This document shows positions 1 to 8,884 of a DNA stretch of 64,000 nucleotides, piece by piece (the stretch's first letter is position 1; every line of letters begins with the position of its first letter). The stretch is taken from contig JBJMNK010000090.1 of assembly GCA_045804265.1 (NCBI GenBank), positions 4,919 through 68,918 on the forward strand, in the 5' to 3' direction. The position numbers were made by a program, and so were the translations under genes. This DNA comes from JABFXC01 sp045804265. GTDB taxonomy: Bacteria > Gemmatimonadota > Gemmatimonadetes > Gemmatimonadales > Gemmatimonadaceae. A model generated the notes under the pieces. It ran no database searches and had not been told where the DNA came from. It saw nothing but the letters and a program-made list of their open reading frames with translations.

Positions 1-404
1 CCTGCTGCCTCGTCAGCCGGAAGCGGCACGATCGCGAGGACCCCTTTGCTCACGCGCGCGCAGGGGAGCGTCGCTCCCTTCCAGCTGCATCGCGGAATGT
101 CGGATGCCACTCCTTCCGCGAGCGCGAAGAGGACGCCGCCGCGCACTGGCCGATCAGGGAAGATCGTGACGACGCCGCTGTCGCGAAGCGTCTGCATCGC
201 CAGCGATTCCGGCGGTGCGGCCGGCACGCCACTCGTCGCGCTTGTATCCGTGCCGGCGACGCTCGTCGCAGTCGTGACGAGGGTCGTCGTGTCCTGCTTC
301 GACTTGCTGCTGACGATCTCGCAGCCAGCGCTGATGACGACCGCACAGGCGACAGCGAAAACGAGCGCTCGTCGTGCGAACGGTGATGGTGAGGCTGTGG
401 GCAT
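1..404 (-). CDS. Partial secreted lipoprotein (C-terminus outside window)
   Basis: An open frame runs leftwards from an ATG at 404-402 off the window edge. The first 28 residues form a lipoprotein signal: a short Arg-containing start, a hydrophobic Ala/Val stretch, then the lipobox ISAGC. A Thr/Ser/Ala-rich linker follows, then a small folded part (GGVLFALAEG, with two Cys about 7 residues apart). N-terminal segments like this precede M23-type peptidase domains in some lipoproteins, but no catalytic motif lies inside the window, so the function is open. It is divergent from the DUF1800 gene across 112 bp that must hold both promoters. Confidence 0.6.
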   Translation of the reverse strand, partial: MPTASPSPFARRALVFAVACAVVISAGCEIVSSKSKQDTTTLVTTATSVAGTDTSATSGVPAAPPESLAMQTLRDSGVVTIFPDRPVRGGVLFALAEGVASDIPRCSWKGATLPCARVSKGVLAIVPLPADEAA

Positions 405-516
405 TTTGGTTCCGAGTTGGGGGTGCGTAGCGAGTCGGGGCAAGAGGGGGGCCAGCCGGACCCGAGCGCTGCACACGCCTGTTAACGTCGACGACGACGA
501 GGCGTCCAATCGTCAT

Positions 517-2109
517 ATGCGACAGCATGTGAAGAACGTGCGCAGCACCGCTTCGATGCTGGTGGCAGCGACGCTGGCGATCAGCGGTTGCAGCGCGGTC
601 CGTCACGATCCCGCACCGATCCCCGGCGGCGAGGCGCTTGCGGCGAGCGCGGGTCGCGAGCTCGCGGCGGACGAGCAGGCGCGCCACGTCCTCGACAGGC
701 TGGCATTCGGCGCTCGTCCCGGCGATGTCGAGCGGGTACGTGCGCTGGGTGCCGACCGATGGATCGCGCAGCAGCTTCATCCCGAGCGCATCGACGACAG
801 CCCGGCCGATCGCCTCGCCAGCTCGCTGACGAACCCGTTCACCTCGCCGTCGGACGTGCTCGGCGACATCATGCCTAACGGTCAGGGAGACACGACCGCG
901 CGCCGGCAATTGCGACAGCGCTACGCCGAGGCAGGACGCGCGGTGCAGACCGCGCGACTCGTTCGCGCCGTCGGAAGCGAGCGGCAGCTCCAGGAAGAGC
1001 TGGTCGACCTGTGGGCCAATCACTTCAGTGTGTTCGCGGGCAAGGGACCGGTTCGGCTCTACCTCGCGCAGTACGAAGAAGACGCTATCCGGCCTCATGT
1101 CCTCGGCAAGTTCCGCGACCTACTCGGCGCAGTCGCGCATAGCCCGGCAATGCTGTTCTACCTCGACAACTGGCAGAGCGTGGCCGACTCTCTGCATCCG
1201 ACCCTCGCGAACCGGGGCGGCAATGGCACGACGGGTTTTCGCCGAGGCGGCGCTCGTGTCGGGATCGGCCGGCGTGGAATCGGGCGCGGCGGGATCGGGC
1301 GCGGCGCTCCGCAGATACGAATTCCGGCCGCCGGTCCCGGCGCCGTACCGCGGGGCGCAGGGACACAACCGGCGAACGAACCCCGGCGGCCGCGCGGCGT
1401 GAACGAGAACTACGCGCGTGAATTGATGGAGCTGCACACGTTAGGCGTCGATGGCGGCTACACGCAGCAGGACGTGATCGAGGTCGCACGCGCGTTCACC
1501 GGCTGGTCGATCGCCGCGCCGCGGGCGGGCGGTGGCTTCGTCTTCCGGCCGGCGATGCACGACGCCGGCGAGAAGCACGTGCTCGGCCAGGTGATCCCCG
1601 CGGGCGGCGGCGAGGAGGACGGGGACCGCGTGCTCGACATCCTCGCGCGCTCGCCGGCCACGGCGCGGATGGTGGCGACTGTGCTTGCGCGGCGATTCGT
1701 GAGCGACGACCCGCCGGCGAGCGTGGTCGACCGGGCCGCGACCACATACATGAAGACCGATGGCGACCTGCGCGAGGTCGTTCGCGTCATCGTGACCAGC
1801 CCCGAGTTCTTCTCGCGCGCGGCATGGCACGCGAAGGTGAAGTCGCCGCTCGAGCTGGTCGCGAGCACGATGCGGGCGGCGAACGCGCCGGCCGACAGTA
1901 CGCCGCGGCTCGCGCGCGCGGTCGCGCAACTTGGCGAGCCGCTTTACGGACACCAGACGCCTAACGGCTGGCCCGAGCACAGCAACGAGTGGCTCAGTGC
2001 GGGGTCGATCGCCGACCGCGTGAACTTCATCGCCATGATCGCTGCCCGACCCCAGGTGGGGGACTCGCTCCGTGCCGTGCTCGAGTCGCCGGATTTTCAG
2101 AGGAGATGA
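517..2109 (+). CDS. DUF1800 family lipoprotein
   Basis: A 530-residue protein of the DUF1800 family, which is nearly always encoded beside DUF1501; the pair is exported and its biochemical role is unknown. The ATG at 517 was chosen because it gives a lipoprotein signal with lipobox AISGC, whereas the open frame upstream to position 46 is compositionally noise and overlaps the divergent lipoprotein. Family features seen are the early HVLDRLAFGARPGD segment, ANHFSVF and ARELMELHTLGVDGGY. Between residues of about 240 and 295 there is a Gly/Arg/Ile-rich low-complexity insert (GIGRRGIGRGGIGRG) unlike the rest of the protein. The next gene starts at or overlaps its stop, so the two are probably translationally coupled. 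Confidence 0.88.
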   Translation: MRQHVKNVRSTASMLVAATLAISGCSAVRHDPAPIPGGEALAASAGRELAADEQARHVLDRLAFGARPGDVERVRALGADRWIAQQLHPERIDDSPADRLASSLTNPFTSPSDVLGDIMPNGQGDTTARRQLRQRYAEAGRAVQTARLVRAVGSERQLQEELVDLWANHFSVFAGKGPVRLYLAQYEEDAIRPHVLGKFRDLLGAVAHSPAMLFYLDNWQSVADSLHPTLANRGGNGTTGFRRGGARVGIGRRGIGRGGIGRGAPQIRIPAAGPGAVPRGAGTQPANEPRRPRGVNENYARELMELHTLGVDGGYTQQDVIEVARAFTGWSIAAPRAGGGFVFRPAMHDAGEKHVLGQVIPAGGGEEDGDRVLDILARSPATARMVATVLARRFVSDDPPASVVDRAATTYMKTDGDLREVVRVIVTSPEFFSRAAWHAKVKSPLELVASTMRAANAPADSTPRLARAVAQLGEPLYGHQTPNGWPEHSNEWLSAGSIADRVNFIAMIAARPQVGDSLRAVLESPDFQRR

Positions 2110-2111
2110 CG

Positions 2112-3395
2112 ATGCAGCGACGAATTTTTCTCAAGTCCGGCGCACTCGCGCTGGTGACGATGGGGTTGAGCCCGCGCTTTCTTCGCCGTGCCGTCCTCTT
2201 CGCCGAGCAGCGCGGCGCAGCGCGAGGGAAGACGTTGATCTGCCTCTTCCAGCGCGGGGCAGCCGACGCACTCAACGTCGTCGTTCCTCATGGAGATCCG
2301 TTCTACTATTCGTTGCGCCCGTCGATCGCGATCGCCGCGCCGGCGCACGCCGCGGGGGCGGAGGCGGCGCTCGACCTCGACGGTTTCTTCGGGCTGCACC
2401 CGGCGCTCGCGCCGCTGATGCCACTGTATCGCCGCGGGCTGCTCGCGCCAATTCACGCTGTCGGCAGCCCCAGCTCCACGCGGTCGCACTTCGACGCGCA
2501 GGACTTCATGGAGACGGCGACCCCCGACGACAAGAGCACGCGCGACGGCTGGCTCAATCGCCTGCTCGCGGCGACCGACCACGAAGCGTCGGTGCGACTG
2601 GCCGCGGCGGCCGGAAACGCCGCAACGCCCGCGGCGCTGCGTGGAATTGCGTTGGCCGCGCAGCCGCCGCGCGCACTTGACGGCCCGGCACCCACGATCG
2701 CGCTCCACTCGCTCGAGGAGCTTCGCATCCGCGCCGGTGGCCCGGACGGAGCGCGTCTCGAAAGTCTGTACCAGACCATGGGCGCGGATCTCGTTCACGG
2801 CGACGGCGCCGACGCGCGTGAGGCGACGCGAATCCTTCGCGGGCTCGATCCGTCAGCGTACATCGCATCCAACGGCGCCACCTACCCTCGCAGCGACTTC
2901 GGCCGCCGGCTCGAGCAGATCGCGCAGCTGGTGAAGGCGGATGTCGGCATGGAGATCGCCTTCGCCGACGTGGGCGGGTGGGACACGCATGTCAACCAGG
3001 GCGGCGCGACCGGGCAGCTGGCGGGGCGACTCGATGACTTCGCGCAATCGATCGCGGCGCTGGTCACCGATCTCGGCGAGCGGATGAGCGACGTCGTGAT
3101 CCTCACGATGTCCGAGTTCGGCCGGATGGCGCGCGAGAATGGCAATCGCGGCACCGACCACGGTCATGCGGGGGCGATGTTCGCGATCGGCGGCAGCGTG
3201 AAGGGGGGTCGCGTCTACAGCCGCTGGCCCGGGCTTGGTCCCGACCAGCTCTACGAGGGACGTGACCTCGCGCTCACGACTGATTTCCGCTCGGTGTTCG
3301 CCGAAATCGCCGAGCGGCACATGGGCGCGGCGCGGAGCGAGGCGCTGTTCCCCGGCTTCGCGCCGGCCGCCGGGTCGTCGTTAGGCATCGTCTGA
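2112..3395 (+). CDS. DUF1501 family Tat-exported protein
   Basis: A 427-residue DUF1501 protein (alkaline-phosphatase-like fold in related families). The N-terminus QRRIFLKSG is a twin-arginine signal followed by a hydrophobic stretch. Family motifs include GGWDTH, MSEFGR and NRGTDHGHAG. Two ATGs exist, at 2106 (overlapping the upstream TGA) and 2112; the second is preferred because AGGAG ends 6 nt before it. It forms a two-gene operon with the DUF1800 gene, the usual arrangement of the families. The enzymatic activity is not established. Confidence 0.9.
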   Translation: MQRRIFLKSGALALVTMGLSPRFLRRAVLFAEQRGAARGKTLICLFQRGAADALNVVVPHGDPFYYSLRPSIAIAAPAHAAGAEAALDLDGFFGLHPALAPLMPLYRRGLLAPIHAVGSPSSTRSHFDAQDFMETATPDDKSTRDGWLNRLLAATDHEASVRLAAAAGNAATPAALRGIALAAQPPRALDGPAPTIALHSLEELRIRAGGPDGARLESLYQTMGADLVHGDGADAREATRILRGLDPSAYIASNGATYPRSDFGRRLEQIAQLVKADVGMEIAFADVGGWDTHVNQGGATGQLAGRLDDFAQSIAALVTDLGERMSDVVILTMSEFGRMARENGNRGTDHGHAGAMFAIGGSVKGGRVYSRWPGLGPDQLYEGRDLALTTDFRSVFAEIAERHMGAARSEALFPGFAPAAGSSLGIV

Positions 3396-3461
3396 CGCGC
3401 AGCGGCAGCCGATAAGCCGCAGCCGGGAAGTGATCGTTAGGCGCGGGCGCCGCGGCGGGGA

Positions 3462-5663
3462 TCAGAAGCTGAAGATCTTTCGCAGCGCCTTGCCCAGCTT
3501 CTGCCCGACGCTGGTCACCGCCGCGGCGATCGGCTCGTCGGCCGGCGCGTGCTCGCGACAGAGCTCGGTCGGCTCGGTGCCGGGCTTGAACCATTCCAGC
3601 TGCGTGACCGGGCACCACTCGCCGGCGAGTTCGCCGGTGTTGGCGTCGATCACCCGGCTCACCATCCCGGCCGGCGGTGTCCACCACGCGTCGGTCCCGG
3701 TCTCGTGCCAGCCGTGCTCGTAGAATTCCGCCCACGCCGGCGCGGCGAACCGACCGCCCGACGCGCCGCCCGGAAGGGGCCGCGGTGTATCGTAACCGAA
3801 CCAGACCGCGGCGACGATCGTCGGCGAGTAGCCGACGAACCAGATGTCGGCGTTGTTGTTCGTCGTGCCCGTCTTGCCGGCGATCGGTCCGGCGACGCCG
3901 AGGTCGCGCACCGCGTGTCCAGTGCCATGATCGACGACGGAACGGAGCATCGATGTCACCTGCCACGCATCGCGCGGATCCATCACCGGCGTCACCGATG
4001 GCTCGCTGCTCCAGATCAACGACCCATCCGGTGCTTCGATGCGGCGAACAAGCCGCGGCGCGACACGGTATCCGCCGTTCGCGAACGGCGAGTACGCGGT
4101 GACCAGTTCGAGCGGCGTCACCTCGACGGCGCCGAGAGCGATCGATGGAACGGCGCGCATCGGGCTGTTGATCCCGTTCTGCCGCGCGCGGGCCACCACT
4201 CGCGACTCGCCGATCGCGCGGCTCAGCCTAACGGTGGCGGCGTTGGCCGAGACCATGAGCGCACGGCGGAGCGTGATCTGCCCTTCGTAGGTGCCGTCGT
4301 AGTTCGTCGGCCGCCAGAGGTGGCCGTTGCCGGCGTCGACCTCGACCGGCTCGTCGTCCACGAGCGTCGCGGGCGTGAACCCGGCCGCGAGTCCCGCGGC
4401 ATAGACGAATGGCTTGAATGCCGACCCGGGCTGGCGGTGCGCGAGGAGCGCGCGGTTGAAGCCACCTCGTTCGTACTCTCGTCCACCGACGAGCGCGACG
4501 ACGTCGCCGCTGCGCGGGTCGATCGCCACCAGCGCGCCCTGCACTCCTCCACCGCGCGCCCCATACCATGCCACTCCTTCGCGAGCGAGCGCGTTGGCCT
4601 GGCGAGTGACTGCACCTTCCGCCGCGCGCTGCGCACGCGTGTCGATCGTCGTGACGACGGTGAGGTCGGCGTCGCGAAGCGCCGGCGGCACTACCGAGTC
4701 GACCAGCGCGCGGACGGCGTCGAGGGCGTATGATTCACCGGCTTCGGACGGGTGCCATCCGTCGGGCTGGACGCGCATCGGCTCGCGCGTCGCGCGATCG
4801 GCTGCGTCGCGCGCCACATAACCCTCGCGGGTCATGAGCGCGAGCACGAGGTTCCGACGGCGGAGCGCACGCTCAGGCGCGCGGCGTGGCGCGTACGACG
4901 ATGGCCCTTTCGGCAATGCGGCGAGCAGCGCGGCTTCGGCGAGGTCGACATCGGCGACGCTCTTGCCGAACAGGTCACGGCTCGCGGCTTCGACGCCGTA
5001 AGCGCCGCCGCCGAGGTAGATCACGTTCAGGTAGAGCTCGAGAATCTGGTCCTTCGTGAGACTCGATTCGATCAGGCGCGCGAGGCGCAGCTCCATCAGC
5101 TTTCGCGAGAACGTGCGGCGGCCGTACTGGCTGGCGACGAAGCCGTTGCGCGCGACCTGCATCGTGATCGTGCTGAATCCTTCGCGCACACCGAGCGCAC
5201 CGACGTTGCGCGACGCAGCGCGGACGACGGCGCGCCAGTCGAGACCGCGGTGCTCGTAGAAGCGCCGGTCTTCAGTCGCGACGAATGCGGCGCGGACATG
5301 AGCCGGGATCTTCGCCAGTGGAACGTTGACGCGATGAACGGGTGAGAGTCGCGCGAGCGCCGCGCCGTTGCGATCGACGATCCGGCCACCCTCAGCGGGG
5401 CGGAAGGAGCGGATCTCGTCCGAAGTCGGGCATCCTTGAAAACCACAGCTGCCGAGCCACGCATCGGTGGTGAAGATGACGACGATCGCGAGCCCGAGCG
5501 CGGTAATCCCCGGCCATTGGCGACGCAGCCAAGTGCGCGGCCGCGTGCCCGGTTGCGCGCGCATGCGCGCAGCCAGGCGGCGCCAGCGAATGAGCGTGCG
5601 CGCGACCAGCGGCGAGTATCGGAGCTCGACCGCTTCGTCCGAGTCGTCAGGGATGAATCGCAT
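3462..5663 (-). CDS. mrcA: Class A penicillin-binding protein 1A (transglycosylase/transpeptidase)
   Basis: A bifunctional peptidoglycan synthase of 733 residues, anchored in the inner membrane by one segment at about 50-70. The GT51 glycosyltransferase domain shows the catalytic EDRRFYEHRG around residue 131. The transpeptidase domain carries SAFK (Ser414, Lys417), SAN (472-474) and KTGT (597-600), so all active-site motifs are intact. The start at 5663 (MRFIPDDSDE) is preferred over the open frame to 5771, whose extra 36 residues are Arg-rich and unlike family members; neither start has a clear ribosome binding site. The gene is convergent with DUF1501 and divergent from the deacetylase gene. 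Confidence 0.93.
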   Translation of the reverse strand: MRFIPDDSDEAVELRYSPLVARTLIRWRRLAARMRAQPGTRPRTWLRRQWPGITALGLAIVVIFTTDAWLGSCGFQGCPTSDEIRSFRPAEGGRIVDRNGAALARLSPVHRVNVPLAKIPAHVRAAFVATEDRRFYEHRGLDWRAVVRAASRNVGALGVREGFSTITMQVARNGFVASQYGRRTFSRKLMELRLARLIESSLTKDQILELYLNVIYLGGGAYGVEAASRDLFGKSVADVDLAEAALLAALPKGPSSYAPRRAPERALRRRNLVLALMTREGYVARDAADRATREPMRVQPDGWHPSEAGESYALDAVRALVDSVVPPALRDADLTVVTTIDTRAQRAAEGAVTRQANALAREGVAWYGARGGGVQGALVAIDPRSGDVVALVGGREYERGGFNRALLAHRQPGSAFKPFVYAAGLAAGFTPATLVDDEPVEVDAGNGHLWRPTNYDGTYEGQITLRRALMVSANAATVRLSRAIGESRVVARARQNGINSPMRAVPSIALGAVEVTPLELVTAYSPFANGGYRVAPRLVRRIEAPDGSLIWSSEPSVTPVMDPRDAWQVTSMLRSVVDHGTGHAVRDLGVAGPIAGKTGTTNNNADIWFVGYSPTIVAAVWFGYDTPRPLPGGASGGRFAAPAWAEFYEHGWHETGTDAWWTPPAGMVSRVIDANTGELAGEWCPVTQLEWFKPGTEPTELCREHAPADEPIAAAVTSVGQKLGKALRKIFSF

Positions 5664-5893
5664 TGACTGGAATATGGTACGCCGAAGGGGGCGGAGGGTT
5701 GCCCCCAACCGGACACGACGCGAGAAGGGCGCGGATCGTACTCGGCATGAGCGGTGTACGATGTGGCGCACGCACCTCCGCGTTTCTTCCCAGCGTGATT
5801 AGTGTCGTTTACCTGCGCGCGTGCCGGTCGTCACATCTCGGCGCGCGAGTGCGCGACCTTTCCATCGTGCGACCTCTTCTCCCCCGACAAGCG

Positions 5894-6964
5894 ATGCACC
5901 CCCGGATGGCTTTCTCCTCGACCGCGCGGCTCCTCCCGCTGACGGCCGCTGTCGTTCTTTCCGTGATCGGCTGCAACCGTGACCTGCCCGCGCGTGTCGC
6001 CAGGGGTGCGGTGACCGTCAACACGTCCGCCGGCGCGATCGCCGGGGCGGCTGCCGCGCCCGATACGGTGCACCACGGCGCTTCCGCGGCGACCGGCGCG
6101 CGCGTGCCTAACGAGATGGGCCGCGTGCTCGTCCTGATGTACCACCTCGTCGGCGATCACGAATCATCGTGGGGGCGCGAGCGCGGCAACTTCCGCCGTG
6201 ACCTCGAGCTCCTCTACGAGCGAGGCTACCGCCCCGTGAACATGGTGGACGTCCTCGACAAGAAGATCGACATCCCGGCCGGAACCTCGCCGGTAGTCTT
6301 CACCTTCGACGACGCTTCGCCTTCCCAGTTCCGGTACATCGAACGTGACGGGCAGCTCGTGATCGATTCCACGAGCGCGGTGGGGATCTGGCTCGACTTC
6401 GCGAAATCGCATCCCGGGTGGGGAAACAAGGCGGTGTTCTGCATGTTGCCGGCAGCGTCCGCGGGTCACGCGTTCTTCGGCAACGGCAACGTCGAGGGGC
6501 AGAAGACTGCGTGGCGCTTCAAGAAAGTGCAGCAGCTCGCGGCGATGGGGTTCGAGCTCTGCGATCACACGCTCTGGCATGCGCAGCTGAACAAGTACAG
6601 CGACGCGGTTGTCCAGGAGCAGATCGCGCGCGGACAGATGGCGATCGACTCGGCGGTTCCCGGTTACAGGGTTCGCTCGTTCGCGCTGCCGTTGGGAGTC
6701 TGGCCGAAGAATCGCGCGCTGGCGAAGAGTGGGAGCTGGACCGATCCCAAGACCGGCAAGACCGTCACCTACAATTTCGACGCGATCTTCGAGGTCTGGG
6801 GGTTCCCGGTGCCGAGCCCGTACTCACCGGCGTTCAATCCGCTGAGCGTGCAGCGTTTCAAGGTCACGGGCAATGCGCTGGCGAAGGAGCTCGATCGGCT
6901 CGACCAGAGCGGCGAGCGTTATGTCTCCGACGGCAATCCGTCGGTAGTCGCGCGCCGCCAGTAA
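5894..6964 (+). CDS. Polysaccharide deacetylase family lipoprotein
   Basis: A 356-residue NodB-type (carbohydrate esterase 4) protein, expected to remove N- or O-acetyl groups from a cell-envelope polysaccharide. A lipoprotein signal ends at Cys27 (VIGC). Motif 1 is TFDD (137-140) and the metal-binding histidines are His225 and His229 in DHTLWH. It lies beside the PBP1A gene, which fits an envelope role. The start at 5894 (or the ATG at 5906) is chosen for the signal peptide; the open frame upstream to 5663 lacks coding character. A strong intrinsic terminator follows at 6997-7063. Confidence 0.85.
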   Translation: MHPRMAFSSTARLLPLTAAVVLSVIGCNRDLPARVARGAVTVNTSAGAIAGAAAAPDTVHHGASAATGARVPNEMGRVLVLMYHLVGDHESSWGRERGNFRRDLELLYERGYRPVNMVDVLDKKIDIPAGTSPVVFTFDDASPSQFRYIERDGQLVIDSTSAVGIWLDFAKSHPGWGNKAVFCMLPAASAGHAFFGNGNVEGQKTAWRFKKVQQLAAMGFELCDHTLWHAQLNKYSDAVVQEQIARGQMAIDSAVPGYRVRSFALPLGVWPKNRALAKSGSWTDPKTGKTVTYNFDAIFEVWGFPVPSPYSPAFNPLSVQRFKVTGNALAKELDRLDQSGERYVSDGNPSVVARRQ

Positions 6965-6996
6965 TTCGAGAACACCCTCGCCGCGGCGCCGCTGCT

Positions 6997-7063
6997 GAAT
7001 GCACCTCGCGCCGCCGATCGAACCTGTGATCAGCGGCGCGAGGTGCATTCATGTTGCCTTTTT
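6997..7063 (+). terminator. Intrinsic terminator after the deacetylase gene
   Basis: Two perfectly complementary 18-nt arms, 6997-7014 and 7033-7050, flank an 18-nt loop; a T-rich tract follows within 15 nt. It lies 33 bp after the deacetylase stop. Confidence 0.8.
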
Positions 7064-7225
7064 CGTTCGGTCGCGATGTCCGAAACCGTCGCGAATCCTG
7101 ACAGCGCTGTCGCGGCACGCGCGTTGCCTAACGGTGTCACGCGGGCAAAACGCCCTGCATTAACGGCGCTTTGCGCGGACATCGCACGTGATGTCACAGA
7201 TTTCCACCTCGGCGTCTCGTTTCGC

Positions 7226-7251
7226 CACTTGTCATACACTCATGACATGTG
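7226..7251. promoter_or_regulatory. Candidate operator palindrome upstream of the TPR gene
   Basis: CACTTGTCAT and ATGACATGTG form an inverted repeat with one mismatch and a 6-nt spacer, 52 bp before the GTG of the TPR gene. The symmetry suits a dimeric regulator. A second short palindrome GTGATGTCAC lies upstream near 7187-7196. The rest of the 338-bp gap 6965-7302 holds the terminator described above and no supported gene. Confidence 0.4.
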
Positions 7252-7302
7252 CGAACGTTGCCGAGATTCATGGAACGACGACGTTCATGACTTGGAGGCA
7301 TT

Positions 7303-8556
7303 GTGTCAGACCCGTATCGACCGATTCGCCATCTCGCATTCTTCGAGGCGCTGGGCTCACTCGAGGAAGGCAGCAGTGACTGGCATGCGACGACCGCCGG
7401 CCTCGTGGTGTTGAGGATGGTCGATGCGTGGTACGATGAGGGTGCGCATGTCGCGGCCGCGGACGCGTGGGGATTGAACGCGGTTCGCGAAGCGGTTGCC
7501 GCGATGACGGTTGGTGATCCCGCGCGCACTATCCTCAGTGGTGTCGTCGACGCGGTCGCCGCGGCCGAGCGCGCCGACTTCAGCGTGGTTGCGACGCGAC
7601 TGAGCGCGTACGGACGCGCGTTGCACTTCGACGCGAAGTGGCGGCTCGCGGCAGACGTGTACGAAACGCTGCTCGCGTATGCGCATCCGATCGACGAGTC
7701 GGATGTCTACATCAACGCCTCGATGCAGCTCGGTTACTGCCTGCGTATGGTCGGCGACTTCGACGAGGCGGCGGTGGCGTATGCGGACGCGGGCCGCGTC
7801 GCGACATCGATGGGCGACGTGGTCGGCATTCTGCGCGCGCGTATCGCCGACGCTCGATTATCGATGTCGCGCGGCAACCTGCCGCGCGCGGAGGAGATTC
7901 TCGACGATACGATCGCGCGGGCAACGAGCGAGGCGCTCGACGACGTCGCCGGACTGGCGATGCACGAACGGGCCGTCGTTGCCTACGACAAGCGTGACTT
8001 TTCCGGGGCGATCCGGTTTGCCTATGGCGCGCTGCCCAAGTTGACCGGGCATTCCGCTCGCGACCGTGTACTCGTCGACATCGCGGCCTCGTTTCTGGAA
8101 CTGGGCGTTACGAGCGCGGCCCGAGATGCATTCCTTGTTCTCGCCGCAACAGCGCAGGAGCAATACGTCCGCTGGACCGCCACGCTGAACCTATTGGAGT
8201 TGGCCGTTCTTGACACGAATGAGCCATCGTTCGAGTCCTATCGCCGAGAATTGGCAGCGATCCAGTTGCCCGCGAACCTGGAAGTCTCGTATCACCTTCA
8301 GACCGGAAAGGGTTACGCAGCCTTCGGAAGGTGGGAGCGCGCAGAGCGGTCGCTGACCAACGCGGTCGAATTAGCGGCGAAGCACCGGCTCAACCAACTT
8401 CTGTTCGCGGCGGAAGAGGGCCTTCGGCAGCTCGAAATCGGGAAGAACGCTGCTCGCAGCAACACGCCCTTTGTCCCATCCGTCGCACCCGAATCTGTTG
8501 CTGATGTTGCTGCGGCGATCCACCAGATGCGGGCGCTGGTTGGCGCGCACGAGTAG
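7303..8556 (+). CDS. TPR-like repeat protein of unknown function
   Basis: A 417-residue, mostly helical cytoplasmic protein with no signal peptide or membrane segment. Several degenerate tetratricopeptide-like units are visible, for example MQLGYCLRMVGDFDEAAVAY, ARLSMSRGNLPRAEEIL and KGYAAFGRWERAERSL. Such arrays mediate protein-protein contacts; the partner is unknown. The GTG start is supported by GGAGG 4 nt upstream (7294-7298). It is monocistronic, with its own upstream palindromes and a downstream hairpin. Similar helical repeat proteins accompany AraC-like regulators in this sort of genome, and one such regulator lies 330 bp downstream. Confidence 0.65.
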   Translation: MSDPYRPIRHLAFFEALGSLEEGSSDWHATTAGLVVLRMVDAWYDEGAHVAAADAWGLNAVREAVAAMTVGDPARTILSGVVDAVAAAERADFSVVATRLSAYGRALHFDAKWRLAADVYETLLAYAHPIDESDVYINASMQLGYCLRMVGDFDEAAVAYADAGRVATSMGDVVGILRARIADARLSMSRGNLPRAEEILDDTIARATSEALDDVAGLAMHERAVVAYDKRDFSGAIRFAYGALPKLTGHSARDRVLVDIAASFLELGVTSAARDAFLVLAATAQEQYVRWTATLNLLELAVLDTNEPSFESYRRELAAIQLPANLEVSYHLQTGKGYAAFGRWERAERSLTNAVELAAKHRLNQLLFAAEEGLRQLEIGKNAARSNTPFVPSVAPESVADVAAAIHQMRALVGAHE

Positions 8557-8563
8557 AAGCGAA

Positions 8564-8596
8564 GCGAGGCCGGATCCTGGTAGGATCCGGCCTCGC
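8564..8596. terminator. Hairpin between convergent genes
   Basis: Perfect 15-nt arms (8564-8578 and 8582-8596) around a 3-nt loop, 8 bp after the TPR gene stop and 24 bp from the stop of the opposing small lipoprotein gene. No U-tract follows on the plus strand, so it may work as a bidirectional or mRNA 3'-end stabilising structure. Confidence 0.65.
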
Positions 8597-8619
8597 GCAA
8601 CGGACTCTGGCAGTTTCGC

Positions 8620-8757
8620 TTACTTGACGCAGATCTGGCCGCCACTGGTCGTTCCGCAATCGCCCTTGTTCGGCGTCGGAGCAACGGGGCTGGAGCAGGC
8701 GCTGACCACGAGGGCGGCGACGCTGAGGACGATGAGGGTAATCTTGTTGCGACGCAT
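8620..8757 (-). CDS. 45-residue lipoprotein (small gene)
   Basis: A small gene encoding a short Arg/Lys start, the hydrophobic run ITLIVLSVAALVV, the lipobox VSAC at Cys21, then a tail SSPVAPTPNKGDC with two further Cys (34 and 43) that could form a disulphide. The mature peptide would be only about 25 residues. Translation support is good: GAGGT lies 6 nt before the ATG. It is divergent from the AraC-like regulator at 8885, which suggests regulation by it. Function unknown; the intact lipobox, ribosome binding site and bounding hairpin argue that it is real. Confidence 0.7.
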   Translation of the reverse strand: MRRNKITLIVLSVAALVVSACSSPVAPTPNKGDCGTTSGGQICVK

Positions 8758-8884
8758 GTAGTTACCTCGTGAGTCAAGTTTGGCGGCCGACTTTCTGCCG
8801 ACAAGCTAGGGTCGCGGGATTTCGATGGAACGTGCATTTTGAGACCTCTGGGTGGTGATTTGTGACATGTAAACCAGGGTCTCT

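Noticed and set aside
46..516. N-terminal extension of the DUF1800 frame back to position 46
   Set aside because: It overlaps the divergent lipoprotein gene, has no family similarity and would bury the lipoprotein signal in the middle of the protein.
7043..7414. A 123-residue frame starting within the terminator after the deacetylase gene
   Set aside because: It begins in the right arm of a strong terminator and overlaps the well-supported TPR gene in another frame.
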